Below, one piece after another: positions 25,421 to 35,875 of a stretch of 64,000 nucleotides of DNA; within the stretch, counting starts at the first letter, position 1; the number at the start of each line of letters is the position of its first letter. Source of the stretch: Streptomyces sp. NBC_00154. Its GTDB lineage: Bacteria; Actinomycetota; Actinomycetes; Streptomycetales; Streptomycetaceae. The notes beneath the pieces are model-generated. The model ran no database searches and was not told the DNA's origin. It saw only the letters and a program-made list of their open reading frames with translations. A program made the position numbers and the translations under genes. The stretch covers positions 4,532,501 to 4,596,500 of the forward strand of contig NZ_JAPEMI010000001.1 of NCBI RefSeq assembly GCF_026342835.1. The letters are read 5' to 3'.

Positions 25421-27295
25421 GTGCCCGCGACTCCTACCAACGTGCCCGAGCCGAGCCGTACCGACCCGGCGCTGATCCGCAACTTCTGCATCATCGCTCA
25501 CATCGACCACGGCAAGTCGACCCTTGCCGACCGGATGCTCCAGCTGACGGGCGTGGTCGACCAGCGGCAGATGCGCGCTCAGTACCTCGACCGGATGGAC
25601 ATCGAGCGCGAGCGCGGCATCACCATCAAGTCCCAGGCGGTCCGTCTGCCGTGGGCGCCCACCACGGGCGAGGGCGAGGGCAGCACCCACGTCCTCAACA
25701 TGATCGACACCCCGGGCCACGTGGACTTCACGTACGAGGTCTCCCGCTCGCTCGCCGCCTGCGAGGGCACGGTCCTGCTGGTCGACGCCGCGCAGGGCAT
25801 CGAGGCCCAGACGCTGGCCAACCTGTACCTGGCGATGGAGAACGACCTCACCATCGTTCCGGTGCTCAACAAGATCGACCTGCCGGCCGCGCAGCCCGAG
25901 AAGTTCTCCGAGGAGCTGGCCAACCTCATCGGCTGCCAGCCCGAGGACGTCCTCAAGGTCTCGGCGAAGACCGGCGTCGGCGTGGACGCACTGCTGAACC
26001 GCGTGGTCAGGGATGTCCCGGCGCCGATCGGCAAGGCCGATGCCCCGGCCCGCGCGATGATCTTCGACTCGGTCTATGACTCGTACCGCGGCGTCGTCAC
26101 GTACGTCCGTGTCGTCGACGGTCAGCTCAACAAGCGCGAGCGCATCAAGATGATGTCCACCGGCGCCACCCACGAACTGCTGGAGATCGGTGTCTCCTCC
26201 CCGGAGATGACCCCGGCCGACGGCATCGGTGTGGGCGAAGTGGGCTACATCATCACCGGGGTGAAGGACGTCCGGCAGTCCAAGGTCGGTGACACGATCA
26301 CCTCCCTCAGCAAGGGCGCGACCGAGGCGCTGGGCGGTTACAAGGACCCCAAGCCGATGGTGTTCTCGGGTCTGTATCCGCTGGACGGCTCCGACTACCC
26401 GGACCTGCGCGAGGCCCTCGACAAGCTCCAGCTCAACGACGCCGCCCTGGTGTACGAGCCCGAGACCTCCGCGGCCCTCGGCTTCGGCTTCCGTGTCGGC
26501 TTCCTCGGGCTGCTGCACCTCGACGTGATCCGCGAGCGGCTGGAGCGCGAGTTCGGTCTGGAGCTCATCGCCACCGCCCCCAACGTGGTCTACCGCGTCG
26601 AGATGGAGGACGGCAGCGAGCACATCGTCACCAACCCGAGCGAGTTCCCCGAGGGCAAGATCGACAAGGTGCACGAGCCGGTCGTACGTGCCACTGTCCT
26701 CGCCCCCAGCGAGTTCATCGGCGCGATCATGGAGCTCTGCCAGAACCGGCGCGGCACCCTGCTCGGCATGGACTACCTCTCCGAGGACCGGGTCGAGATC
26801 CGCTACACCCTGCCCCTCGCCGAGATCGTCTTCGACTTCTTCGACCAGCTGAAGTCCAAGACCCGCGGCTACGCCTCGCTCGACTACGAGCCCACCGGCG
26901 AGCAGTCCGCCCAGCTCGTCAAGGTCGACATCCTGCTGCACGGCGACAAGGTCGACGCGTTCTCCGCGGTCACGCACAAGGACAAGGCCTACGCGTACGG
27001 CGTGCGGCTCGTAGCCAAGCTGCGTGAGCTCATCCCGCGGCAGAACTTCGAGGTGCCGATCCAGGCGGCCATCGGCTCCCGGGTCATCGCCCGTGAGACC
27101 GTCCGCGCCATCCGCAAGGACGTTCTCGCCAAGTGCTACGGCGGTGACATCTCCCGCAAGCGGAAGCTGCTGGAGAAGCAGAAGGAAGGCAAGAAGCGGA
27201 TGAAGATGGTCGGCAATGTGGAGGTGCCGCAGGAGGCCTTCATCGCCGTGCTGTCCACCGACGAGTCGGGCGGGGAGAGCAAGGGCAAGAAGTAG
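25421..27295 (+). CDS. lepA: elongation factor 4 (LepA)
   Basis: A 624-residue translational GTPase that acts on stalled or mistranslocated ribosomes and in 30S biogenesis. GTPase motifs are complete: G1 AHIDHGKST, G2 RGITIKS, G3 DTPGH and G4 NKID. The EF4-specific C-terminal domain is present, ending KMVGNVEVPQEAF plus a Lys-rich tail. The GTG start (25421) has AGGA 6 nt upstream and follows a 215-bp divergent region shared with rpsT. Confidence 0.98.
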   Translation: MPATPTNVPEPSRTDPALIRNFCIIAHIDHGKSTLADRMLQLTGVVDQRQMRAQYLDRMDIERERGITIKSQAVRLPWAPTTGEGEGSTHVLNMIDTPGHVDFTYEVSRSLAACEGTVLLVDAAQGIEAQTLANLYLAMENDLTIVPVLNKIDLPAAQPEKFSEELANLIGCQPEDVLKVSAKTGVGVDALLNRVVRDVPAPIGKADAPARAMIFDSVYDSYRGVVTYVRVVDGQLNKRERIKMMSTGATHELLEIGVSSPEMTPADGIGVGEVGYIITGVKDVRQSKVGDTITSLSKGATEALGGYKDPKPMVFSGLYPLDGSDYPDLREALDKLQLNDAALVYEPETSAALGFGFRVGFLGLLHLDVIRERLEREFGLELIATAPNVVYRVEMEDGSEHIVTNPSEFPEGKIDKVHEPVVRATVLAPSEFIGAIMELCQNRRGTLLGMDYLSEDRVEIRYTLPLAEIVFDFFDQLKSKTRGYASLDYEPTGEQSAQLVKVDILLHGDKVDAFSAVTHKDKAYAYGVRLVAKLRELIPRQNFEVPIQAAIGSRVIARETVRAIRKDVLAKCYGGDISRKRKLLEKQKEGKKRMKMVGNVEVPQEAFIAVLSTDESGGESKGKK

Positions 27296-27360
27296 TTCCC
27301 GGCGGATTTCCGCTTCTGTCCCGGCTTGAGCCAAGCTGCCCCTACTCGGTGGTAGCCCCA

Positions 27361-27405
27361 ACGGACCCTTGCGTCGCAGCGCCCTGCGGCGTGGGGGTCC
27401 GTTTG
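27361..27405 (+). terminator. lepA terminator
   Basis: ACGGACCC pairs with GGGTCCGT, enclosing CGCAG/CTGCG, and is followed by TTGTT. It lies 66 bp after the lepA stop. The rest of the 315-bp gap holds the acyl-CoA synthetase promoter. Confidence 0.85.
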
Positions 27406-27430
27406 TTATGAAGCGGCGTCCGATTGCCTC

Positions 27431-27491
27431 TTACGCGGCGGACGTGCGCGCTCTACCCTGATCACGGCTCGTAGTTACTCGCGAGTTAAAC
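27431..27491 (+). promoter_or_regulatory. acyl-CoA synthetase promoter with palindromic operator
   Basis: TTACGC (27431-27436) and TACCCT (27454-27459) with a 17-bp spacer make a plausible promoter. Just downstream, ACTCGCGAGT (27477-27486) is a perfect 10-bp palindrome inside GTTACTCGCGAGTTAAAC (27474-27491), placed near the predicted transcription start. TetR-type fatty-acid regulators bind sites of this size, but the regulator here is not identifiable from the window. Confidence 0.45.
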
Positions 27492-27610
27492 AAGCGGAAT
27501 CACGTACGCAGGATCAGCACGCAGACGGACGCACGTAAGCAGGAACAAGCAGCAGCACGCAGCAACCAAACAACCGGTCGTGAAGCACTGCCGCAGGCCC
27601 GGAGGATGTC

Positions 27611-29500
<1,890 letters not shown>

Positions 29501-29702
29501 GCACGGCCCATGGTGCGGGCGGGGCGGACTGCCCCGTCCGCACCGCTGTTCCTGGTCCCGTTCCTGATCGTGGTTCCTGCGTCTTCTCCTCCCACTTCGG
29601 TAACTCGGTGCTTCTGGGAAGGATCGGTCTGTCACTCTGTCCGTGTCGTCAGCGGCACACGGCGCGAAACAGGCCGTGCGAGAACAGGTCAGGAGCGGCG
29701 CC

Positions 29703-31676
29703 ATGGGGCCCATTCCCTTGCAGCGGGACACCGTTCAGCGTCCCGGTACCCACGCCGGGCGGGAGGACGCGCAGCCGGTGGCCCGGACGAGCCTGCCGGG
29801 GAATCTCCTCGCGCCGGCCGCCGCGCGCCGGTTCGTCCGGGCCGCCCTCGCCGAGTGGACCGGGCTCGGGCTGCCCGCGGCCGTGGGCTTCAGCGACCGG
29901 CTGGCCGACGACGCGGTGACCGTCGCCGATGAGCTCGTCACCAACGCCGTCGTGCACGCCGGGACCACCGTCGACCTGCTCTTCCGGCTGGAGGAGGCGG
30001 CCGAGGACGAGGCCGCAGCTCTGGTTCTGGAGGTCGCCGACCACCACCCCGCCCGTTCCGTACGCAGCGAACGCCCCGGCCCGGTGCCCGCGGCGGACCC
30101 GGACGACCCGGCCGAGGGCGGGCGCGGGCTGCAGGTCGTCGCCGCACTCGCCGAGCGCTGGGGCATCACGTATCGCACCGGCCTGAAGACCGTCTGGGCC
30201 CGGCTGCCCGTCGACGACTGGACCGCGTTGCCCGAGCCGGCCGCCGAGCCGGAACTCCGGAGCGGGCTGCGCACCGCCGAACTGCTCGCCCCCACTGCCC
30301 GGCGCGCTCTGCGCGACGACGCGGACTGGGCGGGCCGCGGTGCGCTCTCGTTCCTCGCCGAGGCCTCCGACCTGCTCGCCGGTCAGCTCGACGAGGACAT
30401 CGTGGCGGCGCTCGCCGGGCAGTTACTGGTGCCCAGACTCGCCGACTGGTGCGCGATCTGGCTGGAGCCGGAGAACGGCGGGCCCGCGGCCGTCCCCCGG
30501 CTCGCGAGCGTCTGGCACCGTGACGAGGCCGAGACCGGGCAGCTGCGCACCGTGTTGGAACAGGACCCGATCCGGCTGCCGGAGCGGGTGGGCACCGGGC
30601 CGGTCTCCATGCCGTGGCCCGGGGCCGACGAGGACGGGACCGGCCCGGGCGCCGACGAGCGCTCCAGCGGCCGTGCGGGGGCCGCGCTCGCCTATCGGAT
30701 AACCGCCGGCGGCCGCACGCTCGGAGCCGTGCTCCTGGGGCGGGAGGGCATCGCCCGCGTCCCTGACGGGGTGACCGCGCTGATCGAGGACTTCGTACGC
30801 CGTGTCGGCCTCGCCGTCGGCGCCGCCCGCGCCTACACCCGGCAGGCCACCATCAGCCGCATCCTGCAACGCGGACTGCTGCCCAGCAAGGTCGCCGACA
30901 TCCCCGGAGTCACCAGCTCGCTGGTGTACGAGCCCAGCGACGACGGCGTCGTCGGTGGTGACTTCTACGACATCTTCGCGTGTCCCGGCGACCGCTGGTG
31001 CTTCATCCTCGGCGATGTGCAGGGCAGCGGTCCCGAGGCCGCTGTCGTCACCGGTCTCGCCCGGCCCTGGCTGCGGCTGCTGGCCCGGGAGGGCTTCCGC
31101 GTCGGCGAGGTGCTGGACCGGCTCAACCGGCTGCTCCTCGACGACGCGATGGAGACCGCCGAGGCCGCCGCCCTCATGGTCGCTGCGGCGGGCGGGCAGC
31201 ACCTGCAGGAGGGCGGCCAGCGTCTGCGGGAGGACGGTCAGCAGCTGGCGGACGGCGGGCAGCCCCGGTTCCTCTCCCTGCTGTACGGGGAGATGGTGCC
31301 GCTGCCCGGCGGCGGTGTGCGCTGCACGCTGGCCAGCGCGGGCCATCCGCTGCCGCTGCTGCTGCGCCCGGACGGCACCGTGCGGCCCGCCGCCGAGCCG
31401 CAGGTGCTGCTCGGGGTCGTCGAGGACGTCGCGTACGAGAGCCAGAGCTTCGACCTGGCGCCGGGCGACAGCCTGCTCTGTGTCACGGACGGCGTGACGG
31501 AGCGGCGCTCCGGGCCGCTGATGTTCGACGACGGGGACGGTCTGGCCCGGGCACTGGCCGGCTGCGCCGGGCTGACCGCGGAAGGGATCGCGGACCGGAT
31601 CAAACGGGCCGTCCACGAGTTCGCCGAGCGGCCGCCGGACGACGATCTGGCGCTGGTCGTGCTGCAGGCCCAGTGA
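29703..31676 (+). CDS. RsbW-like kinase / GAF / PP2C (SpoIIE) phosphatase fusion
   Basis: A 657-residue regulator that combines three modules. An HATPase_c domain of the anti-sigma kinase type (about 30-185) has the N-box DELVTNAVVHAG (Glu77, Asn81) and the G2 box EGGRGLQVVAALAERWG. A GAF-like sensor region follows (about 205-400). A PP2C/SpoIIE domain (about 430-655) has VVGGDFYDIF, ILGDVQGSGPEAA, CVTDGVTERR and DDDLALVVL. Such proteins control anti-anti-sigma phosphorylation in Streptomyces stress pathways. A GTG at 29643 is in frame but lacks a Shine-Dalgarno sequence, while ATG 29703 has AGGAG at 7 nt. No cognate sigma or antagonist gene is adjacent. Confidence 0.9.
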   Translation: MGPIPLQRDTVQRPGTHAGREDAQPVARTSLPGNLLAPAAARRFVRAALAEWTGLGLPAAVGFSDRLADDAVTVADELVTNAVVHAGTTVDLLFRLEEAAEDEAAALVLEVADHHPARSVRSERPGPVPAADPDDPAEGGRGLQVVAALAERWGITYRTGLKTVWARLPVDDWTALPEPAAEPELRSGLRTAELLAPTARRALRDDADWAGRGALSFLAEASDLLAGQLDEDIVAALAGQLLVPRLADWCAIWLEPENGGPAAVPRLASVWHRDEAETGQLRTVLEQDPIRLPERVGTGPVSMPWPGADEDGTGPGADERSSGRAGAALAYRITAGGRTLGAVLLGREGIARVPDGVTALIEDFVRRVGLAVGAARAYTRQATISRILQRGLLPSKVADIPGVTSSLVYEPSDDGVVGGDFYDIFACPGDRWCFILGDVQGSGPEAAVVTGLARPWLRLLAREGFRVGEVLDRLNRLLLDDAMETAEAAALMVAAAGGQHLQEGGQRLREDGQQLADGGQPRFLSLLYGEMVPLPGGGVRCTLASAGHPLPLLLRPDGTVRPAAEPQVLLGVVEDVAYESQSFDLAPGDSLLCVTDGVTERRSGPLMFDDGDGLARALAGCAGLTAEGIADRIKRAVHEFAERPPDDDLALVVLQAQ

Positions 31677-31718
31677 GCGTGGGCCGGGAACGGTCGGCGG
31701 CGAGTGACAATGGACGGT

Positions 31719-32951
31719 ATGCCTTCCGTACTGCCCGATGGTGAACCCGTGCCCGACGACGGGGCCCTGCCCCGCCATGCCCTGGAAGGCGCCGCCGACC
31801 GCCCGCTCGGCTTCTACCTGCATGTGCCGTACTGCGCGACCCGCTGCGGCTACTGCGACTTCAACACGTACACCGCGACCGAGCTGCGCGGCTCCGGCGG
31901 TGCGCTGGCCTCCCGTGACAACTACGCCGCCCACCTGATCGGCGAGGTCCGGCAGGCCCGCAAGGTGCTCGGCGACGACCCGCGGCCGGTCCGTACGGTG
32001 TTCGTCGGCGGCGGCACGCCCACGTTGCTGGCCGCCGGCGATCTCGTACGGATGCTGGCGGCGATCCGGGACGAGTTCGGGCTCGCCGACGACGCGGAGA
32101 TCACGACCGAGGCCAATCCTGAGTCCGTCGATCCGGCATATCTGTCGGAGCTGCGGGAAGGCGGCTTCAACCGGATCTCGTTCGGGATGCAGAGTGCGCA
32201 GCAGCACGTGCTGAAGATCCTCGACCGTACGCATACGCCCGGGCGGCCCGAGGCCTGTGTCGCGGAGGCGAGGGCCGCGGGCTTCGAGCACGTCAACCTC
32301 GACCTGATCTACGGCACCCCCGGGGAGTCCGACGACGACTGGCGGGCCTCGCTGGACGCGGCGATCGGGGCGGGGCCGGACCACGTGTCCGCCTACGCGC
32401 TGATCGTCGAGGAGGGGACGCAGCTGGCGCGGCGGATCCGGCGCGGCGAGGTGCCGATGACGGACGACGACGTCCACGCCGACCGCTATCTGATCGCCGA
32501 CGAGGCGATGGCCGCGGCGGGCTTCTCCTGGTACGAGGTGTCGAACTGGGCCAGGACGCCGGAAGGGCGGTGCCTGCACAACGAGCTGTACTGGCGGGGC
32601 GCCGACTGGTGGGGGGCCGGCCCGGGCGCGCACAGCCATGTGGGCGGGGTGCGGTGGTGGAACGTCAAGCATCCCGGTGCGTACGCGCAGGCCCTGGCGG
32701 AAGGGCGGTCCCCGGGCGCGGGACGCGAGGTGCTCTCCGAGGAGGACCGTCGCGTCGAACGGATCCTGCTGGAGCTGCGGCTGGTCGACGGCTGTCCGCT
32801 GTCGCTGCTGGCTCCGGCCGGGCTGGCCGCGGCGGGACGCGCGGTGGCGGACGGGTTGCTGGAGGCGGCGCCCTATGCGGAGGGGCGCGCCGTGCTGACT
32901 CTGCGGGGTCGGCTGCTTGCGGATGCGGTGGTCAGGGACCTGGTGGACTGA
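31719..32951 (+). CDS. hemW: radical SAM heme chaperone HemW (coproporphyrinogen dehydrogenase-like)
   Basis: A 410-residue radical SAM protein. CxxxCxxC is Cys39/Cys43/Cys46 in PYCATRCGYCDF, the 4Fe-4S site. GGGTPTLL and the NLDLIYGTPGES motif are conserved in HemW/HemN-like proteins. HemW inserts heme into target proteins and is not the anaerobic oxidase. In-frame starts at 31704 and 31710 are alternatives. It lies upstream of the HrcA region as I recall for other actinobacteria. Confidence 0.93.
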   Translation: MPSVLPDGEPVPDDGALPRHALEGAADRPLGFYLHVPYCATRCGYCDFNTYTATELRGSGGALASRDNYAAHLIGEVRQARKVLGDDPRPVRTVFVGGGTPTLLAAGDLVRMLAAIRDEFGLADDAEITTEANPESVDPAYLSELREGGFNRISFGMQSAQQHVLKILDRTHTPGRPEACVAEARAAGFEHVNLDLIYGTPGESDDDWRASLDAAIGAGPDHVSAYALIVEEGTQLARRIRRGEVPMTDDDVHADRYLIADEAMAAAGFSWYEVSNWARTPEGRCLHNELYWRGADWWGAGPGAHSHVGGVRWWNVKHPGAYAQALAEGRSPGAGREVLSEEDRRVERILLELRLVDGCPLSLLAPAGLAAAGRAVADGLLEAAPYAEGRAVLTLRGRLLADAVVRDLVD

Positions 32952-33011
32952 AGGGTGAGCGGGGGCGGGTGCGCCTGCGGCGGGCCTGATCCCCTACGCG
33001 CCCCTGCCTGG

Positions 33012-33072
33012 AAACGGGGGGCTCCGCTCCCGGACCCCGGTCCGCAAACCCCGGACGGGCTGAAGGAGCCCG
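33012..33072. repeat. dispersed-repeat-like intergenic element
   Basis: GGGGGGCTCCGCTCCCGGAC followed by CCCCGGTCCGCAAACCCCGG and ACGGGCTGAA resembles a short GC-rich element I recall as common between Streptomyces genes. Its G/C blocks can fold as a hairpin. It separates hemW from the convergent DUF3097 gene and may act as a terminator. Confidence 0.4.
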
Positions 33073-33097
33073 GTCACGGGGGCAGAACCAGCCCCGC

Positions 33098-33919
33098 CTA
33101 CTCCCTCGGCGCCGTGACGAAGTCGATCAGCTCCTCCACCCGGCCCAGCAGCGCCGGTTCCAGGTCCCGGTACGAGCGGACCGTGGACAGGATGTGCTGC
33201 CACGCCGCCCCCGTGTTCTCCGGCCAGCCCAGTGACCGGCACACGCCCGTCTTCCAGTCCTGCCCGCGCGGCACCACCGGCCAGCTCGCAATGCCGACCG
33301 ACGACGGTTTCACCGCCTCCCAGACGTCGATGTAGGGGTGGCCCACCACCAGCACGTTCGCGTCCGTGACCTCGCTCGCGATCCTCGACTCCTTGGAGCC
33401 GGGGACCAGGTGGTCCACCAGGACGCCCAGTCGCGCGTCCGGGCCGGGGGCGAAGTCGCGGACGACGGCCGGGAGGTCGTCGACGCCCTCCAGGTACTCG
33501 ACGACCACGCCCTCGATGCGCAGGTCGTCGCCCCAGACCCGTTCGACCAGCTCCGCGTCGTGCCGGCCCTCGACATAGATCCGGCCCGCCCGGGCCACCC
33601 GCGCCCGCGCCCCGGGGACCGCGAGCGAGCCGGAGGCCGTGCGGGCGGGGCGTACGGGACCGGGCGCCGACGGGCGTACGAGGGTGATGACCCGGCCCTC
33701 CAGCAGGAAGCCGCGCGGTTCCATCGGGAACACCCGGTGCTTGCCGAAACGGTCCTCCAGGGTCACCGTCGGGCCCTGGGCCGTCTTCTCGCAGCGGATC
33801 ACCGCACCGCAGAAGCCGCTGGAGACCTCCTCCACGACCAGATCGGGCTCGGCGGGGACCTCGGGGACGGGGGCGGACTTCTTCCACGGTGGGGTCAGGT
33901 CCGGGTGGTAGCTGCGCAT
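33098..33919 (-). CDS. DUF3097 family protein with TOPRIM-like motifs
   Basis: A 273-residue actinobacterial protein of no assigned function. The N-terminus (MRSYHPDLTPPWKK) is typical of the family. Residues about 115-200 read like a TOPRIM fold: GRIYVEGRHDAELVERVWG (hydrophobic strand, then EGxxD) and, 50 residues on, LGVLVDHLVPGSKESRI (strand ending in Asp, then Gly). RNase M5 and small topoisomerase-primase proteins share this layout. The rest resembles nothing I know. It starts 25 bp after the stop of the metallo-beta-lactamase-fold gene, so they form a small operon. Confidence 0.85.
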   Translation of the reverse strand: MRSYHPDLTPPWKKSAPVPEVPAEPDLVVEEVSSGFCGAVIRCEKTAQGPTVTLEDRFGKHRVFPMEPRGFLLEGRVITLVRPSAPGPVRPARTASGSLAVPGARARVARAGRIYVEGRHDAELVERVWGDDLRIEGVVVEYLEGVDDLPAVVRDFAPGPDARLGVLVDHLVPGSKESRIASEVTDANVLVVGHPYIDVWEAVKPSSVGIASWPVVPRGQDWKTGVCRSLGWPENTGAAWQHILSTVRSYRDLEPALLGRVEELIDFVTAPRE

Positions 33920-33944
33920 CGGACGACGATAGGACGGGAACGGG

Positions 33945-34667
33945 TCACGACACGCCGAACGCAGTGGACAGTTGGTCACGTTGCGCACGTACGAACGAGG
34001 CGTCCACGAGCGCACCGTGCCCCGGCACGTACACCGCATCCTCGCCGCCCAGCGCCAGCAGCCGGTCCAGCGCGGCCGGCCAGCGCGACGGGATCGCGTC
34101 CGGGCCCGCCTGCGGTTCGCCGGACTCCTCGACCAGGTCGCCGCAGAGCACGACGGCGGGGGAGCCGGGCACCAGGGCCGCGAGATCGTGGCCGCTGTGG
34201 CCGGGGCCCACGTTCGCCAGCAGCACCTGGCGGCCACCGCCCAGGTCGAGGGTCCACTCGTCGTGCACCTGGTGGTGCGGCGCCACCAGCACATCGGCCG
34301 CCTGCGCCGCGTCCCCCTCGGGCACCCCGTGGCGCACCGCGTCGGCACGCAGCTCGTCCGCTCCGCGGGCCAGGAGATCCGTCACTCCGACCGCCCCGTA
34401 CACCTCGGCCCCGGAGAAGGCCGCGGTGCCGAGCACATGGTCGAAGTGGGGGTGGCTGAGTGCGATATGCGTCACCCTCCGGCCGATCAGTGCCTCGACC
34501 TGGGCCCGGACCTCCGCGCCTTCGCGCAGTGTCGATCCGGTGTCGAAGAGCAGCGCCCCGTCCGCCCCGACCACCAGTGCGACCGTCGCGTCCCACCCGG
34601 GAAGCCGCCGCCGGCCCACACCGTTGCCGAGTCGCTCCCAGCCGAACTCTTCCCAAGAGGCGTCCAT
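33945..34667 (-). CDS. metallo-beta-lactamase-fold hydrolase
   Basis: A 240-residue enzyme with the complete metal set: SHPHFDH, GPGHSGHD, CGDLVEE and VPGHGALVD. The form is that of the glyoxalase II/SoxH-like subgroup, which hydrolyses thioesters or similar bonds. The substrate is unknown. It is transcribed with the DUF3097 gene and divergent from hrcA. Confidence 0.9.
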   Translation of the reverse strand: MDASWEEFGWERLGNGVGRRRLPGWDATVALVVGADGALLFDTGSTLREGAEVRAQVEALIGRRVTHIALSHPHFDHVLGTAAFSGAEVYGAVGVTDLLARGADELRADAVRHGVPEGDAAQAADVLVAPHHQVHDEWTLDLGGGRQVLLANVGPGHSGHDLAALVPGSPAVVLCGDLVEESGEPQAGPDAIPSRWPAALDRLLALGGEDAVYVPGHGALVDASFVRAQRDQLSTAFGVS

Positions 34668-34724
34668 GCGGCGACGCTATCGGCAACGACCTGCGCAGTC
34701 TCGGGGTAGCGTGGCCGGTCGCCC

Positions 34725-34755
34725 TTGCTAGGGCCCTACCCGACCGCCGTACACT
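34725..34755 (+). promoter_or_regulatory. hrcA promoter
   Basis: TTGCTA and TACACT with a 19-bp spacer. The CIRCE begins 12 bp after the -10, so it covers the likely transcription start. Confidence 0.5.
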
Positions 34756-34767
34756 GGCGGGGGATTA

Positions 34768-34794
34768 CTGGCACTCGTACGCATCGAGTGCCAG
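34768..34794 (+). promoter_or_regulatory. CIRCE element (HrcA operator)
   Basis: CTGGCACTC, a 9-bp spacer, then GAGTGCCAG: a perfect 9-9-9 inverted repeat close to the CIRCE consensus (TTAGCACTC-N9-GAGTGCTAA). It lies 64 bp before the hrcA ATG and indicates autoregulation by HrcA. Confidence 0.95.
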
Positions 34795-34858
34795 GGCTCT
34801 TAGAGGAACGACCGAAACGACCGGGATCCACCGAGTGACACAGCTGGAGGTGTGCGCC

Positions 34859-35875
34859 ATGCTCAGCGAACGCAGACTCGAAGTGCTGCGCGCCATCGTC
34901 CAGGACTATGTCGGCACCGAGGAGCCCGTCGGTTCCAAGGCGCTCACCGAGCGGCACAAGCTGGGGGTCTCCCCGGCCACGGTCCGCAACGACATGGCAG
35001 TGCTGGAGGACGAGGGCTTCATCGCCCAGCCCCACACCAGCGCGGGACGCATCCCGACGGACAAGGGCTACCGGCTCTTCGTCGACAAGCTCGCGGGGGT
35101 CAAGCCCCTGTCGTCGCCGGAGCGCAGGGCCATTCAGAACTTCCTCGACGGCGCGGTCGACCTCGACGACGTCGTGGGCCGCACCGTACGGCTGCTCGCG
35201 CAGCTGACGCGGCAGGTTGCCGTCGTGCAGTACCCCTCGCTGACCCGGTCGACGGTGCGGCATGTGGAGCTGCTGTCGCTGGCGCCCGCCCGGCTGATGC
35301 TCGTGCTGATCACGGACACCGGCCGGGTCGAGCAGCGCATGATCGACTGCCCCGCGCCGTTCGGTGAGACCTCTCTTGCCGATCTGCGGGCCCGGCTCAA
35401 CAGCCGGGTCGTGGGACGCCGTTTCTCGGACGTCCCGCAGCTGGTGCAGGATCTGCCGGAATCCTTCGAGAGCGAGGACCGGGGAACCGTGTCCACCGTG
35501 CTCTCGATCCTGCTCGAAACCCTCGTCGAGGAGACGGAGGAGCGGCTGATGATCGGCGGCACCTCCAACCTCACCCGCTTCGGGCACGACTTCCCTCTGA
35601 TGATCCGGCCGGTGCTGGAGGCATTGGAGGAGCAGGTCGTGCTGCTGAAGCTGCTCGGCGAGGCCAAGGACTCGGGCATGACCGTACGTATCGGGCACGA
35701 GAACGCCCACGAGGGGCTCAACTCCACGTCCGTCGTCGCGGTCGGCTACGGTTCGGGCGACGAGGCAGTCGCCAAACTCGGCGTGGTCGGACCGACCCGC
35801 ATGGACTACCCCGGAACGATGGGAGCGGTACGCGCAGTGGCACGTTACGTCGGACAGATCCTGGCGGAGTCGTAA
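34859..35875 (+). CDS. hrcA: heat-inducible transcription repressor HrcA
   Basis: A 338-residue repressor of class I heat-shock genes. It begins MLSERRLEVLRAIVQDYVGT, and the winged-helix DNA-binding region contains KLGVSPATVRNDMAVLEDEG. The GAF-like middle and the inserted dimerisation domain are complete. GGAGG lies 8 nt before ATG 34859; an in-frame GTG at 34833 would add nine residues. The dnaJ GTG follows its stop directly. Confidence 0.97.
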   Translation: MLSERRLEVLRAIVQDYVGTEEPVGSKALTERHKLGVSPATVRNDMAVLEDEGFIAQPHTSAGRIPTDKGYRLFVDKLAGVKPLSSPERRAIQNFLDGAVDLDDVVGRTVRLLAQLTRQVAVVQYPSLTRSTVRHVELLSLAPARLMLVLITDTGRVEQRMIDCPAPFGETSLADLRARLNSRVVGRRFSDVPQLVQDLPESFESEDRGTVSTVLSILLETLVEETEERLMIGGTSNLTRFGHDFPLMIRPVLEALEEQVVLLKLLGEAKDSGMTVRIGHENAHEGLNSTSVVAVGYGSGDEAVAKLGVVGPTRMDYPGTMGAVRAVARYVGQILAES

